A DNA stretch of 64,000 nucleotides from Sphingomonadaceae bacterium. GTDB lineage: Bacteria > Pseudomonadota > Alphaproteobacteria > Sphingomonadales > Sphingomonadaceae. Positions within the stretch are counted from its first letter, which is position 1. The number at the start of each line of letters is the position of its first letter. Positions 50,400 through 60,128 of this stretch are shown here, piece by piece. The stretch is from the NCBI GenBank assembly GCA_019239915.1, contig JAFAZF010000013.1, positions 41,008-105,007 of the forward strand, in the 5' to 3' direction. The notes beneath the pieces were generated by a model that worked only from the letters and a program-made list of their open reading frames with translations, searched no databases and was not told where the DNA came from. The translations under genes were made by a program, and so were the position numbers.

Positions 50400-50935
50400 C
50401 AGGGTGTCTCCGTGATCGAGCTCGACACCCGCGGCACCATGTAGACCGTCTGGGTGAGGCTGAGCGGCTTGATGAAGCCGAGGCTGATCCTCGGCTGGTA
50501 GGCGTAGGCGACCTCGCTGTAGATCAGCGACGAATTGGCGAGCTTGATAGCCGGCGGCAGCGTGAAGCTGGATCCCAGCGTGCGCCTGCTGCCGTTGATC
50601 GCCTCGCTCCAGGTCACCGTCGTGTTGCCGGAGCCGTCGGTGGTCAGTTCGCTGACGCGAACCAGCGCTCGCGAGGCGGGGTAGGGCACCATTACCTGCG
50701 TCGAGGCGTTGAGCACGGTGTTGATCTGGCTCGACGACATCGTCGCGTTTTGCGAGATCAGATCGGCGACGGCGCGCGAGGTGATCGTCACCTTGCGGTT
50801 GCACGCGATCGCGTCCGAGATCTGCACGCCGCCCAGGTAGAGCACCAGCAGCACCGGCACGCAGAGCGCGAACTCGGTGAGCGCGACACCGCGCGTGCAG
50901 TCGCGAAGCCGGCGGAGAAGACGGCCGCCGATCAT
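50399..50935 (-). CDS. TadE-like pseudopilin
   Basis: This 178-residue protein has the TadE-type N-terminus GVALTEFALCVPVLLVLYLG. The exported domain includes NRKVTITSRAVADLISQNAT, a block common in TadE/TadG-like proteins. ATG 50935 overlaps the upstream stop as ATGA. Confidence 0.82.
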   Translation of the reverse strand: MIGGRLLRRLRDCTRGVALTEFALCVPVLLVLYLGGVQISDAIACNRKVTITSRAVADLISQNATMSSSQINTVLNASTQVMVPYPASRALVRVSELTTDGSGNTTVTWSEAINGSRRTLGSSFTLPPAIKLANSSLIYSEVAYAYQPRISLGFIKPLSLTQTVYMVPRVSSSITETP

Positions 50936-51504
50936 GCGTAGGGCTCCGTCTGGAACACCGAGGTGGCGACGAGCAGACGCTTGCCCGTGCCGGAATTCGC
51001 GAGGTTGAAGCCGAGCGGACCGAGCGAAACCGGCCAGACGTAGAGCAGCCGCATGATCACGATCGATTGGGCGCCGCCCGGCGTGTAATTCCACGTATTG
51101 CTGACGTTCCCGCTGCTGTCGTAGCTGATCGTCGGCTTGGTCGTGTCGACGGCGCTGAACGTGCTCGCCGTCTCCACGTCGATCATCAGGTTGCTGCATT
51201 TCAGCGGCGGCGGCAGCACCGCGCAGGCGCTCGCCTTGAACTGGGCCTGGGTAAGGTTCGCTTTCTGCGCCTGGCCGGTCATCAGCGTGCGCGCCGCCGC
51301 TTCGGCAGCGGTTTCCAGGCTCTGTTGCGCCAGGAAGACGATGCTGGTCTCGACGATGGCGATGAGCAGCGCGAACAGCGGTCCCGCGATCATCGCGAAT
51401 TCGATGAGCGCAGCGCCGCGCGCGTCACCGACGAGGTGGCGCGTCTGCTTCGCCAGCGTTGCTATCGGTGACGCTTTGGCGCCACGCCCCTTTTCGCCTG
51501 CCAT
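50932..51504 (-). CDS. TadE-like pseudopilin
   Basis: This 190-residue protein has GAALIEFAMIAGPLFALLIA with the conserved Glu, followed by LAQQSLETAAEAAARTLMTG, the usual TadE N-terminal helix. It is first in the minus-strand pseudopilin cluster (51504 to 46140). No Tad ATPase, secretin or prepilin peptidase is in the window. Confidence 0.84.
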   Translation of the reverse strand: MAGEKGRGAKASPIATLAKQTRHLVGDARGAALIEFAMIAGPLFALLIAIVETSIVFLAQQSLETAAEAAARTLMTGQAQKANLTQAQFKASACAVLPPPLKCSNLMIDVETASTFSAVDTTKPTISYDSSGNVSNTWNYTPGGAQSIVIMRLLYVWPVSLGPLGFNLANSGTGKRLLVATSVFQTEPYA

Positions 51505-51608
51505 GCTTTTCGCCCCAGGCTCCCCGTGCTGAAGATCGCACGGCGAGCTTTAAGATTTTCTCAAAAACTGCGTGAATTGCGCGTAATCCACTGGAAAGGC
51601 GCCAGAAT

Positions 51609-52286
51609 TTGGTTAACGAGATATTGGATCCCGAGCGCGCGCTGATGTTGGCCTACGTACCCGCGAGCCGACGCTCCGGCGTTGCGGCGCTGTGGCGGCT
51701 CGACGAGGCAATGGCGCGGATCGTCGCCCAGGCGCGCGAGGCCGCGCTGGCGCAGCTGCGGCTCGTCTGGTGGCGCGACGCGTTGGCCGCTCTGGCCGGC
51801 GACGGGGCGCCGCCGATCGATCCGTTGCTTGAGGCGGTTCGGGACACGGTGTTGCCGGCGGTGCCCGGCGCGCGACTGGCGACGATCACGGAAGGCTGGG
51901 CCGAACTGCTCGATGCTCCGGATGCGGATGCGCTCACGCGCTTCGCCCGCGATCGGGGGGGCACGTTGTTCGAAGCAGCGGCCACGCTGTTGGGAATGCC
52001 GGCGTGGCCAGATATTTTCCGCGCGGGCGAAGTCTGGGCACTCGTCGACATTGCCGACCGCTTTCCCGCAGCGCTGGCACTGGTGCGCGAGCGGCAGGGT
52101 CAGGGGCGGTCTGCGCCCTGGCCCAAGCCCTTGCGGCCGCTGGGCATGATCGCCGCGCTCGCCGCTGCAGATGCGCGACTCGGCCGCGTTCCGATTGCGC
52201 GCGGGGGCCCCGCCCGCATCGGCCGGATGATCGCGCATCGGCTCAACGGGCGAACCGGTCTTGGCGGTACGCCCTCGCCGCGATAG
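51609..52286 (+). CDS. Squalene/phytoene synthase-family protein, possibly non-catalytic
   Basis: This protein of about 225 residues resembles the trans-isoprenyl-synthase family in DPERALMLAYVPASRRSGVA, LRLVWWRDALAAL and WALVDIADRF. The two Asp-rich magnesium motifs of active squalene/phytoene synthases are not evident, as in NDUFAF6-like members linked to respiratory complex assembly. TTG 51609 is used because the first residues fit the family; ATG 51645 would cut them off. Confidence 0.75.
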   Translation: MVNEILDPERALMLAYVPASRRSGVAALWRLDEAMARIVAQAREAALAQLRLVWWRDALAALAGDGAPPIDPLLEAVRDTVLPAVPGARLATITEGWAELLDAPDADALTRFARDRGGTLFEAAATLLGMPAWPDIFRAGEVWALVDIADRFPAALALVRERQGQGRSAPWPKPLRPLGMIAALAAADARLGRVPIARGGPARIGRMIAHRLNGRTGLGGTPSPR

Positions 52287-52315
52287 CCTGTCGGCACTGA
52301 TAAGGGGGAACGGGG

Positions 52316-52795
52316 ATGTGGCGGTTCCTGGCCGGCGCCGTGGCGGCGCTGCTGCTCGTCGGCGCTGGGCTGTTCTGGCGAAGCAGCGGAACGCGGCCGT
52401 CGATCGCGCCCGCGACCGCGGTGGCCAACGCCGCCATGCTCGCGACGGAGGATCCCGCACCGCCACTGCCGCCGACCGCGACTGCCGTCACCCGCGAGCA
52501 GGCCCGGTTCAACCGCTACGACAAGAACCGCGACGGCATCGTCAGCCGCGACGAGTATCTCGCCAACCGCCGCAAGGCGTTCGCCCGGCTCGATACCAAC
52601 GGCGACGGCAAGCTCTCGTTCGAGGAATATGCCGTCAAGACCAGCGAGCGCTTCGCCAGCGCCGACACCGACAAGTCGGGCACGCTGACCCCGAAGGAAT
52701 TCGAGGCGACGCGCGTCGCCCGCAACACCAGCCGCCGTCCAAAATGCCCACCGCAGGCCGAGGCTGCGCCCGCCCCGGCGGACGACGGCGGCTAA
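52316..52795 (+). CDS. EF-hand calcium-binding protein
   Basis: This 159-residue protein has an N-terminal membrane or signal segment (residues 5-22), then three EF-hand loops: [24 protein letters not shown] and [12 protein letters not shown]. It probably binds calcium in the periplasm. It ends in a Pro/Ala tail and overlaps the convergent rsmA stop by 4 bp. Confidence 0.87.
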   Translation: MWRFLAGAVAALLLVGAGLFWRSSGTRPSIAPATAVANAAMLATEDPAPPLPPTATAVTREQARFNRYDKNRDGIVSRDEYLANRRKAFARLDTNGDGKLSFEEYAVKTSERFASADTDKSGTLTPKEFEATRVARNTSRRPKCPPQAEAAPAPADDGG

Positions 52796-53616
52796 CCGAG
52801 CGCGCGCGCCAGCGCGACGAAGTCACCGACATTCAGCGTCTCGGCCCGGCGCGCGGGATCAATGCCGAGCTGCTCCAGCGCCTGGACCGCGCCGGGGATC
52901 GCCTTGAGGCTCTGCCGCAGCATCTTGCGGCGCTGGCCGAACGCGGCGGCGGTGAGCCGTTCGAGCGTCGCGACGCGGACCCCTTCGGGTGCCTTGCCGG
53001 GCACGATGTGCACCACTGCCGACATCACCTTGGGCGGCGGCACGAACGCCGATCGATGGACGGAAAGCGCAATCCTAGCCGTCGCGCGCCACTGCGCGAG
53101 CACGGCGAGGCGGCCATAGGCCGGCGTGCCCGGCGCCGCGACGATCCGCTCGGCGACCTCCTTCTGGAACATCAGCACGAGGCTGCGCCACCAGGGCGGC
53201 CAGCGCTCCGCGCTCAGCCAACCGACGAGGAGCGCGGTGCCGACATTGTAGGGCAGGTTGGCGACGATGTGCGCGCCATCTCCGGCAAGCGCTTGCGCAT
53301 CGACCGCAAGCGCATCGCCCTCGATGACACGCAGCGTGCCGTCGGCCGCCTCCGCGAGTTCTGCGAGCGCGGCGAGGCAGCGGCGATCGCGCTCGACCGC
53401 GATGACCTCGGCCCCGCCGCGCAGCAGTGCCCGCGTCAGCCCGCCGGGTCCCGGGCCGACCTCATAGACCCGCGCGCCTTCGAGCGGGCCCGCGACGCGC
53501 GCGATGCGGTCGAGCAGCTGACCGTCGAGCAGGAAATTCTGGCCGAGCGCCTTGCTTGCCGAGAGGCCATGCGTCGCGATCACATCGCGCAGCGGGGGGA
53601 GCCCGTCCAGTTTCAA
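52792..53616 (-). CDS. rsmA: 16S rRNA dimethyladenosine methyltransferase
   Basis: This 274-residue enzyme dimethylates two adjacent adenines near the 16S rRNA 3' end. N-terminal [20 protein letters not shown] motif [15 protein letters not shown] and catalytic NLPYN are clear. TTG 53616 with AGGGA upstream is the likely start; the in-frame extension to 53715 is repeat sequence. Confidence 0.94.
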   Translation of the reverse strand: MKLDGLPPLRDVIATHGLSASKALGQNFLLDGQLLDRIARVAGPLEGARVYEVGPGPGGLTRALLRGGAEVIAVERDRRCLAALAELAEAADGTLRVIEGDALAVDAQALAGDGAHIVANLPYNVGTALLVGWLSAERWPPWWRSLVLMFQKEVAERIVAAPGTPAYGRLAVLAQWRATARIALSVHRSAFVPPPKVMSAVVHIVPGKAPEGVRVATLERLTAAAFGQRRKMLRQSLKAIPGAVQALEQLGIDPARRAETLNVGDFVALARALG

Positions 53617-53631
53617 CTCATCTTCCCTGAA

Positions 53632-53770
53632 CCGTTCGCAGTGAGCGAAATCGAAGGGTGTGCTACAAGCGGTGTCTCCTGCGGCACGTCCTTCGACTTC
53701 GATCCGTAGGATCAAAGCTTATCCTGAGAGCCTGCCTTTGGCAGGCAGTCGAAGGGTCCAGGACGAGCGG
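53632..53770. repeat. Composite CCGTTCG-family repeat with an inserted hairpin
   Basis: The left arm (CCGTTCGCAGTGAGCGAAAT) and right end (GTCGAAGGGTCCAGGACGAG) are as in other copies, but GATCC...GGATC and GCCTGCC-TTT-GGCAGGC hairpins lie inside the right half. The element separates pdxA from rsmA. Confidence 0.65.
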
Positions 53771-53775
53771 CTCAT

Positions 53776-54798
53776 TCAGGAAAGCATGGCCCGCCGCGCC
53801 GCGCATTGGCCGGCGAGGCGGATCGCGGCGATCATCGCGCCGGGCTCGGCGCGGCCTTGGCCGGCAAGCTCGAAAGCGGTGCCGTGGTCCGGCGCGGTAC
53901 GCACGATCGGGAGACCCAGCGTCATGTTGACGCTCTCGTCGAAATGCAGCGTCTTGAGCGGGATCAGCGCCTGATCGTGATAGAGGCAGACCGCCGCGTC
54001 GTATCGCGCGCGGGCACGGGCATGGAACATCGTATCGGCGGCAAGCGGCCCGATCATGTCGATGCCGTCCTCACGCAGTTGCGCGATCGCGGGCAGGATA
54101 TACTCGATCTCCTCGCTGCCCATCGCGCCGTTCTCGCCGGCATGCGGGTTGAAGCCGGCGATCGCGATGCGGGGCTGCTCGATGCCGAAATCGCGCTGCA
54201 GTCCGCGTGCGGTCACGCGCGTCCTCGCAACAATCAACTCGACGCTGAGCAATTCCGGCACCCGCGCGAGGGGAACGTGCGTGGTGATGCAGACCGTGCG
54301 CAGGGTCGGCCCCGCCAGCATCATCGCGACATTGGCGGGCGCGATGCCGCAGCGTTCGGCGACGAATTCAGTCTGGCCGGCATGGACGAAGCCGGCATCA
54401 TAGATCTGCGCCTTCGAGACCGGCGCCGTCACCAACGCTCCGGCGGCGCCGTTGCGGGTCAAGCCCAATGCGAGCTCGAGAGCATCGAGCGAGCAGCGTG
54501 CGCCCTGCGGATTGGGGCTGCCGGGCACGATCTCGCCGGCATCCTCGACCTCGATCAGCGGCAGCGCGTCGGGGAACACGGCGGCGGCGGCGTCCGGCGT
54601 GCCGATCTTGCAGATCGGCCCATCCCACACCGTCGCGATCGAGCGTGCGTCACCGACCGCGAAGAAGGACGGCAGCGCCTGACGTTCCCGCTCCACCCAG
54701 GCCTTGGCGACGATCTCGGGACCGATGCCGGCCGGATCGCCGAGCGCGATCGCGAGCGGCTGCAACGGCCGCGCCCCGAGCGGCCCGGCATCGATCAT
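53776..54798 (-). CDS. pdxA: 4-hydroxythreonine-4-phosphate dehydrogenase
   Basis: This 340-residue vitamin B6 biosynthesis enzyme has IALGDPAGIGPEIVAKAW at the N-terminus, TAPVSKAQI, the metal-site His in HAGQTEFVAER, and CLYHDQALIPLKTLHF. ATG 54798 overlaps the surA stop by 4 bp. Confidence 0.95.
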   Translation of the reverse strand: MIDAGPLGARPLQPLAIALGDPAGIGPEIVAKAWVERERQALPSFFAVGDARSIATVWDGPICKIGTPDAAAAVFPDALPLIEVEDAGEIVPGSPNPQGARCSLDALELALGLTRNGAAGALVTAPVSKAQIYDAGFVHAGQTEFVAERCGIAPANVAMMLAGPTLRTVCITTHVPLARVPELLSVELIVARTRVTARGLQRDFGIEQPRIAIAGFNPHAGENGAMGSEEIEYILPAIAQLREDGIDMIGPLAADTMFHARARARYDAAVCLYHDQALIPLKTLHFDESVNMTLGLPIVRTAPDHGTAFELAGQGRAEPGAMIAAIRLAGQCAARRAMLS

Positions 54799-56132
54799 CG
54801 ATAATCGACCACCGCGTCGCGGCGCAGATCGCGCAGGTAGCGCTGGGCGCGCTTGTTCACACGCTCCTCCTGCATCTGCGCGTAGACCTGATCAAAAGAC
54901 GGTCCGGCCGCCGCCACCTCGGGATCGTCGCGCCCGCAGAGCACGAGCACGCGCACGCCATCCTCGGCCGAACCGAACACCGGCGTCGCCTGGCCGACCG
55001 AAAGCTTGAGCATGATGTCCTGCAACTGCGGCGGCAGATCGCGAACGCGGACGCTGTCGTTCGCGACGGATTCGCCGCCGACTTCGGCCGCCGTCTTCTC
55101 GACGCCGCCGCAACCGCTGATCGTCTTCGCTTTCTCGGTGAGCTGCTGCACCCGCGCGCTCATCTGCTCCTTGCCTGCTCCCTTGGGAAAGGCGACCGAG
55201 ATCTGCTTCAGGCTGAGCACCGCGTCGCGGGGATCGGCCATCAGCACCTGCCGGCTGTCGATCAGCGCGATCAGCGAATAGCCGCCGCCGACGGCGATCG
55301 GCGTGGAGAGCTGTCCGGGCTGCATCTGTTGCACCGCCTGCGCCAGCGCATCGGGAAGCTGCTCCGCGCGCACCCAACCGAGATCGCCGCCCACCGCCGC
55401 GGTCGATGCCTCGGAATATTGGCGGGCATAAGCGGGGAAGGAGGCGCCCTTGCGCAACTGCTCGACAATCTGGTTGAGGTTGGTCGTCACCTGCGCCTGC
55501 GTCGCGGGTGTCGACGAGAGGAAGATCTCGGCGACATGATATTCCTTGGCGCCCTTGGACGCCTTGAGCCGATTGATCACCGCCTTGACCTCGTCGTCGC
55601 CGACGTTGACGAACGGCTGGACCTTGCGGTTGAGCACGCGCTGCCAGGCGAGCTCGCCCTCGATCTGCCGCTTCATCGAACTGGCCGAGCTGCCCTGCGA
55701 GTGAAGATAATCGGCGAACTGCTGCGGTGTCTTCTTGAACTGGTTCGCGACGCGCGCGTAGGTCGCATCAATGTCGTCTTGAGATATCTTGATGTCGTCG
55801 ACCTTGGCTTCCTGAATCTCGAGCGTCTCGTCGATCAGGTTGCGCAGCACCTGCAGCCGCAGCCGATCGCGCTCGTCCTCGGGCACCTTGCCGCCGTTCG
55901 CGGTGACGACGAGCTGAAGGCGCTGATCGATATCCGTGTCGGTGATGATCGAACCGTTGACGATCGCGGTCGCCTTGCGGATCGACGGATCGGGCTTGCT
56001 CAGGATCGTGACGTCAGCCGGCAGATTGAGCGAGTCATCGGATTGCTGCGCCAGGGCAGGCCGGCTCGTGGCCAGCGTCATCGCCGCCACGCCCAGCAGA
56101 CCGGCGGCCACCACATCACGCACCCTGATCAT
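54795..56132 (-). CDS. surA: SurA-like periplasmic chaperone / peptidyl-prolyl isomerase
   Basis: This protein has about 445 residues. A signal peptide ends near RPALA (residue 28). The SurA N-terminal helical chaperone domain (IVNGSIITDTDIDQRLQLVV) follows. A parvulin domain follows (EYHVAEIFLSSTPATQAQV to GGYSLIALIDSR), with a second, degenerate one near the C-terminus. It assists folding of outer-membrane proteins, LptD being a classic client encoded just upstream. ATG 56132 is chosen over GTG 56144. Confidence 0.9.
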   Translation of the reverse strand: MIRVRDVVAAGLLGVAAMTLATSRPALAQQSDDSLNLPADVTILSKPDPSIRKATAIVNGSIITDTDIDQRLQLVVTANGGKVPEDERDRLRLQVLRNLIDETLEIQEAKVDDIKISQDDIDATYARVANQFKKTPQQFADYLHSQGSSASSMKRQIEGELAWQRVLNRKVQPFVNVGDDEVKAVINRLKASKGAKEYHVAEIFLSSTPATQAQVTTNLNQIVEQLRKGASFPAYARQYSEASTAAVGGDLGWVRAEQLPDALAQAVQQMQPGQLSTPIAVGGGYSLIALIDSRQVLMADPRDAVLSLKQISVAFPKGAGKEQMSARVQQLTEKAKTISGCGGVEKTAAEVGGESVANDSVRVRDLPPQLQDIMLKLSVGQATPVFGSAEDGVRVLVLCGRDDPEVAAAGPSFDQVYAQMQEERVNKRAQRYLRDLRRDAVVDYR

Positions 56133-56223
56133 TACTGCGACCACTCCCGCCCGTCCTGCATCCTTGGAAACGCGCGCCTTGGCGCGAAGCCAGCGGATTG
56201 CCCGACCGCGGCTGAACGCAAAC

Positions 56224-58491
56224 TTAGCGGCCCAAATTCTTGAAGGCCAGCGTTAACGAGAAGGTGTTGCCTGCGCGCGCGTCGCCCACCAGCACGTAGG
56301 TCCGCTGCCAGTTGACGCCGAACTGGAAGCATTCGTCCTCGTAGGCGAGGCCGACGCGATGGCGGACCGGCTGATAGCCGTCGGTCGTCGAGGTCGGATC
56401 CTCATGCTTGGTGGTGAGATCGATCGTGCTGGTGCCGTAGAGCGACCAGTGGCGGAGCAGCTGGACGCGGCCGCCGAGCCGAAGCTCGCTATCGTCGCGC
56501 ACATCCTCGATCGATTGCGCGATGTCGCGGTTGAGATGGAGATAGCCCGCGGTGATGTAGCTCTTGTTCGAGCCGATCGTCGCATCGATCTCGTTGGTGC
56601 GGACGTGGAAGTCGTCCTTATCCAGCCGGAACCGTTCGACGATGCTTACCAGGCTGCCATATTTGATCGTGAACCGACCGACGATGTCGGACAGGCGATC
56701 GGTGAGGCCGGTGCCCTGCGTGAAAAGGCTCGGGCGCGAATTGAGACGGTAGCTCTGGCCGATATTGCCGTCGACCATGAACCGCGGCAGCGTCAGCTTA
56801 TAGTCGAGGCCATAGGTGACGCGCGGTCCATCCTCCCAGCGGTCGTAACCGGGGAAGCGGTTGAGCGCGAACAAGTTGGAATCGTCGAGATTGACGGCGC
56901 GCGCATCCTCGTTCGGGATGGCGAGGTTCTTGGTGTGCGGCGAGGCGACGAGCTGGACGCGGGGCGTGACCTGCTGTGTGCCGTCGCCGAACGCCGGGCC
57001 GATGAACGGCCAGCGCATGTCGACCGCGGCGGCGACGATACCGCGCTTCTGCCAACCGCTCATCCCGCGATAGGCGACGACGTCGGTCGCGCCGGTCTCA
57101 TCGGTGCGATAGAGATCGCCCCGGCTGTAGAGCGTGAAGGTGACCTCCTGGCCGAGCTGGGTGAGCTTCTGGAGATCCCAGCGCGCGCTCGCGAAGGCAC
57201 GCTGCGTATCCTGTCCCTCGGTTCGCGTGATCGCGAGCGTGTTCGCCTCGAGCTCGAAATGGCCGCCGAGCCAAGGATCCTGGATGCGGCGGCGATAATC
57301 GATCACCGGCAGGGCGATCGGCTGCTGTCCCTGCGTTTCGCCGACCCGGAGGCTCTGGAAATACCAGCCGGCGATCGAGAGGTAGCTGTCGTCGTCGATC
57401 CGTTCGGCATTGATCACCGAGCGCAGCCGGTCGTCGCCCGAGATGCCGTAGCGGAGCAGGAAGGTCTTGTCGGTCGCGAGCCGGACCGAGCCGGTGAGCG
57501 TCCAATAGGGGCTGAGCACGAGCTGGCCGCTGGCGTCGAAATAGCCGCGGATCTTGTTGTCGCCGACCGCCGAGACCGAGCCGATCGGCACCTGGCGGCT
57601 GTAGGTAAGATCGCCGCCGACCTGGAAGGCGCCGTTGCTGAGCAGCTGACGGTATTGGACCTCGGCCATCGGCGCGACGAGCGAGTAGATGTGCGGCGTG
57701 AAGGTCAGATCGCGGTTGGGCGCGATCCGCCAGTAATAGGGCGCATCGAGCTCGAAGCCGTTGACGTGATTATAGTTGAGCTTCGGAATGAGCAGGCCGG
57801 ACGAGCCCTGACCCGATCCGTCCGGATGCGAGAATTGCGGCAACCACAGCACCGGCATGCCGAACATGTGCAGCTCGGCATCGCGATAATAGACGCGGTG
57901 GCGTTGGGGATCGTGGACAATTCGGACGGCGGTGATCTTCCACAGCGGCTCGCGCGGCTTCACCCCGTCGTCGCAAACCACGGAGCAGGGCGAGTAGGCG
58001 CCGTAATCGAGCGTCGATACACCGGCGACGCGGCGGCCGTGGCGCGCCGCGAGCCGGCCGCCGTCCGCGAGCACGAAGAGGAGGTTCTCGACGACGCCGT
58101 CCTTGAGCGAGTCGGTAAGCTCGGCATTGTCGCCGTAAACGGTGTCGCCGCCGGGGTTGGTGACGACGACGTTGCCGCTTGCGTGCACCGATCCGGTCGC
58201 GCGGTTCCACACCACCTTATCGGCACGCATCCGGTCACCGTTGCGGACCATGTGGACGTTGCCGGTCGCGGTGACGATGTCGGCGTCGCTGTCATATTCG
58301 AGGCTGTCGGCGGTGAAGCCGGCTTCGTTGGCGGCGAGCGGCGCGCTGGGATCGGGTGCAGGGGCGTCCGCGCTCGCCGACGGCGCAGCATCGGCGGCCC
58401 CAGGCGCGACCGTAGCGGGCTGGGCACGCGCCGGGGCTGCCGCCAACAGCAGCGGGAGTGCTCCCAGCAACGCCAGCCGATCTACGCTCAC
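56224..58491 (-). CDS. lptD: LPS-assembly outer-membrane protein LptD
   Basis: This protein of about 755 residues has a signal peptide ending near APARA. An OstA-like periplasmic domain (EYDSDADIVTATGNVHMVRN) follows, then a large beta-barrel ending in the aromatic-containing FSLTLAFKNLGR. Four Cys occur as a pair near residue 160 (CSVVC) and one near the end. It inserts lipopolysaccharide or related glycolipid into the outer leaflet. GTG 58491 is chosen; GTG 58506 and TTG 58521 are alternatives. Confidence 0.92.
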   Translation of the reverse strand: MSVDRLALLGALPLLLAAAPARAQPATVAPGAADAAPSASADAPAPDPSAPLAANEAGFTADSLEYDSDADIVTATGNVHMVRNGDRMRADKVVWNRATGSVHASGNVVVTNPGGDTVYGDNAELTDSLKDGVVENLLFVLADGGRLAARHGRRVAGVSTLDYGAYSPCSVVCDDGVKPREPLWKITAVRIVHDPQRHRVYYRDAELHMFGMPVLWLPQFSHPDGSGQGSSGLLIPKLNYNHVNGFELDAPYYWRIAPNRDLTFTPHIYSLVAPMAEVQYRQLLSNGAFQVGGDLTYSRQVPIGSVSAVGDNKIRGYFDASGQLVLSPYWTLTGSVRLATDKTFLLRYGISGDDRLRSVINAERIDDDSYLSIAGWYFQSLRVGETQGQQPIALPVIDYRRRIQDPWLGGHFELEANTLAITRTEGQDTQRAFASARWDLQKLTQLGQEVTFTLYSRGDLYRTDETGATDVVAYRGMSGWQKRGIVAAAVDMRWPFIGPAFGDGTQQVTPRVQLVASPHTKNLAIPNEDARAVNLDDSNLFALNRFPGYDRWEDGPRVTYGLDYKLTLPRFMVDGNIGQSYRLNSRPSLFTQGTGLTDRLSDIVGRFTIKYGSLVSIVERFRLDKDDFHVRTNEIDATIGSNKSYITAGYLHLNRDIAQSIEDVRDDSELRLGGRVQLLRHWSLYGTSTIDLTTKHEDPTSTTDGYQPVRHRVGLAYEDECFQFGVNWQRTYVLVGDARAGNTFSLTLAFKNLGR

Positions 58492-58650
58492 ATGCCCCCG
58501 ATACACGCGGCCCCTTAACAAAGCGGGGCGGGCACGCCTATCGCACCCTTGAGTCGCGGCTGCAATCGCAGCTTTGGCAAGCCGCAGCGCAGGCGCTAGG
58601 GGGGCTCATCCTCCGCGCCGCCGTGCGCCAAGAGAAAGGTCAAAACCTCC

Positions 58651-60120
58651 ATGAAGGTCCGCTTCGCCGCCCAGGCCCCCGCCGGTTCGCACGCGCTGGC
58701 CGTTCCACTCGCCGCCGGCGCGGTCAGCGCCGACAAGCTGCCCGCCGGCGTGAGCAGCTGGGCGGCACTCGCGACCCGCGCCGCGGTAACCGCGCGCTTC
58801 GAGGGCGAGACGGGGGCGGTCGTCGAGCTCTTCCTCAACGAGGCCGACGCCGCTCGGCGCGCCTTGCTCGTCGGCGTCGGCGCCGAGCCCGATGCTGCCG
58901 CACTGGAGCGCGCCGGCGGCGCGCTGGCCGCCAAGCTGCTCACCTCAGGCGAGGTCCGCCTCGTCATCGACGTCTCCGGGCTCGCCATCGACGGCGCCGG
59001 CGCGGCGCGGATCGCGTTCGGCGCGGTGCTGCGCGCGTGGCGCTACGATACCTATCGCACCAAGCTGAAGCCGCGCCAGAAACCGACGCTTGCCGAGATC
59101 GTCGTCGTCGGCGCGCGCGAGGGCGCGGAAGCGGCCTGGGCGCCGCTCGAGAAGGTCGCCGAGGGCGTGTTCCTCACCCGCGAGCTCGTCACCGAGCCGG
59201 CCAACATCATCTATCCGGAAAGCTTCGTCCAGCGTGTCACCCAGTCGCTCGAAGGGCTCGGCGTCGGCATCGAGGTGCTCGGCCCCGAGGAGATGGGCAA
59301 GCTCGGCATGAACGCGCTGCTCGGCGTCGCGCTGGGCTCGCGCAAGCCGGCGCGGCTGCTCTGCCTGACCTGGAAGGGGTCGGATGCCGATCCGATCGCG
59401 CTCGTCGGCAAGGGCGTCACCTTCGATACCGGCGGCATCTCGATCAAGCCCGCCGCCGGCATGGAGGACATGAAGTGGGACATGGGTGGCGCGGGCGCCG
59501 TCGCCGGCGCGATCCGCGCGCTCGCCGCGCGCAAGGCCAAGGCCCACGTCATCGGCGTCTGCGGCCTCGTCGAGAACATGCCGGACGGCAACGCGCAGCG
59601 CCCTGGCGACGTCGTCACCTCGATGTCCGGGCAGACGATCGAGGTGATCAACACCGATGCCGAAGGCCGGCTCGTGCTCTGCGACGCGATCACCTGGGTG
59701 CAGCGTACCAAGGGCGTCAAGACGATCGTCGACCTGGCGACGCTTACCGGCGCGATGATCATCAGCCTCGGCAACGAATATGGCGGGCTCTTCTCGAACG
59801 ACGACGCGCTGGCGAGCAAGCTGCTCGCCGCCGGCGAGGCGGCGGGCGAGCGGCTGTGGCGCTTTCCGCTCGGCGAGGCCTACGACAAGCTGATCAACTC
59901 CGATATCGCCGACATGAAGAATGTCGGGCCGCGCAACGGCGGCTCGATCACCGCCGCGCAATTCCTCCACCGCTATGTCGAGGAGGGTGTGAAGTGGGCG
60001 CATCTCGACATCGCCGGCATGGTCTGGTCGGCCAAGGCGGGATCGCTGCACGAGAAGGGTGCGACCGGCTACGGCGTGCGGCTGCTCGACGATTTCGTCG
60101 CGCGCAACTACGAGCGCTGA
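58651..60120 (+). CDS. pepA: Leucyl aminopeptidase (M17)
   Basis: This 489-residue dizinc aminopeptidase has the catalytic signature NTDAEGRLVLCDA. Metal ligands are in VGKGVTFDTGGISIKPA and KWDMGGAGAVAGA. The N-terminal domain (1-165) is the usual regulatory macro-like domain. It is followed after eight bases by holC, a common pairing. Confidence 0.95.
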   Translation: MKVRFAAQAPAGSHALAVPLAAGAVSADKLPAGVSSWAALATRAAVTARFEGETGAVVELFLNEADAARRALLVGVGAEPDAAALERAGGALAAKLLTSGEVRLVIDVSGLAIDGAGAARIAFGAVLRAWRYDTYRTKLKPRQKPTLAEIVVVGAREGAEAAWAPLEKVAEGVFLTRELVTEPANIIYPESFVQRVTQSLEGLGVGIEVLGPEEMGKLGMNALLGVALGSRKPARLLCLTWKGSDADPIALVGKGVTFDTGGISIKPAAGMEDMKWDMGGAGAVAGAIRALAARKAKAHVIGVCGLVENMPDGNAQRPGDVVTSMSGQTIEVINTDAEGRLVLCDAITWVQRTKGVKTIVDLATLTGAMIISLGNEYGGLFSNDDALASKLLAAGEAAGERLWRFPLGEAYDKLINSDIADMKNVGPRNGGSITAAQFLHRYVEEGVKWAHLDIAGMVWSAKAGSLHEKGATGYGVRLLDDFVARNYER

Positions 60121-60128
60121 CCGCGGCG

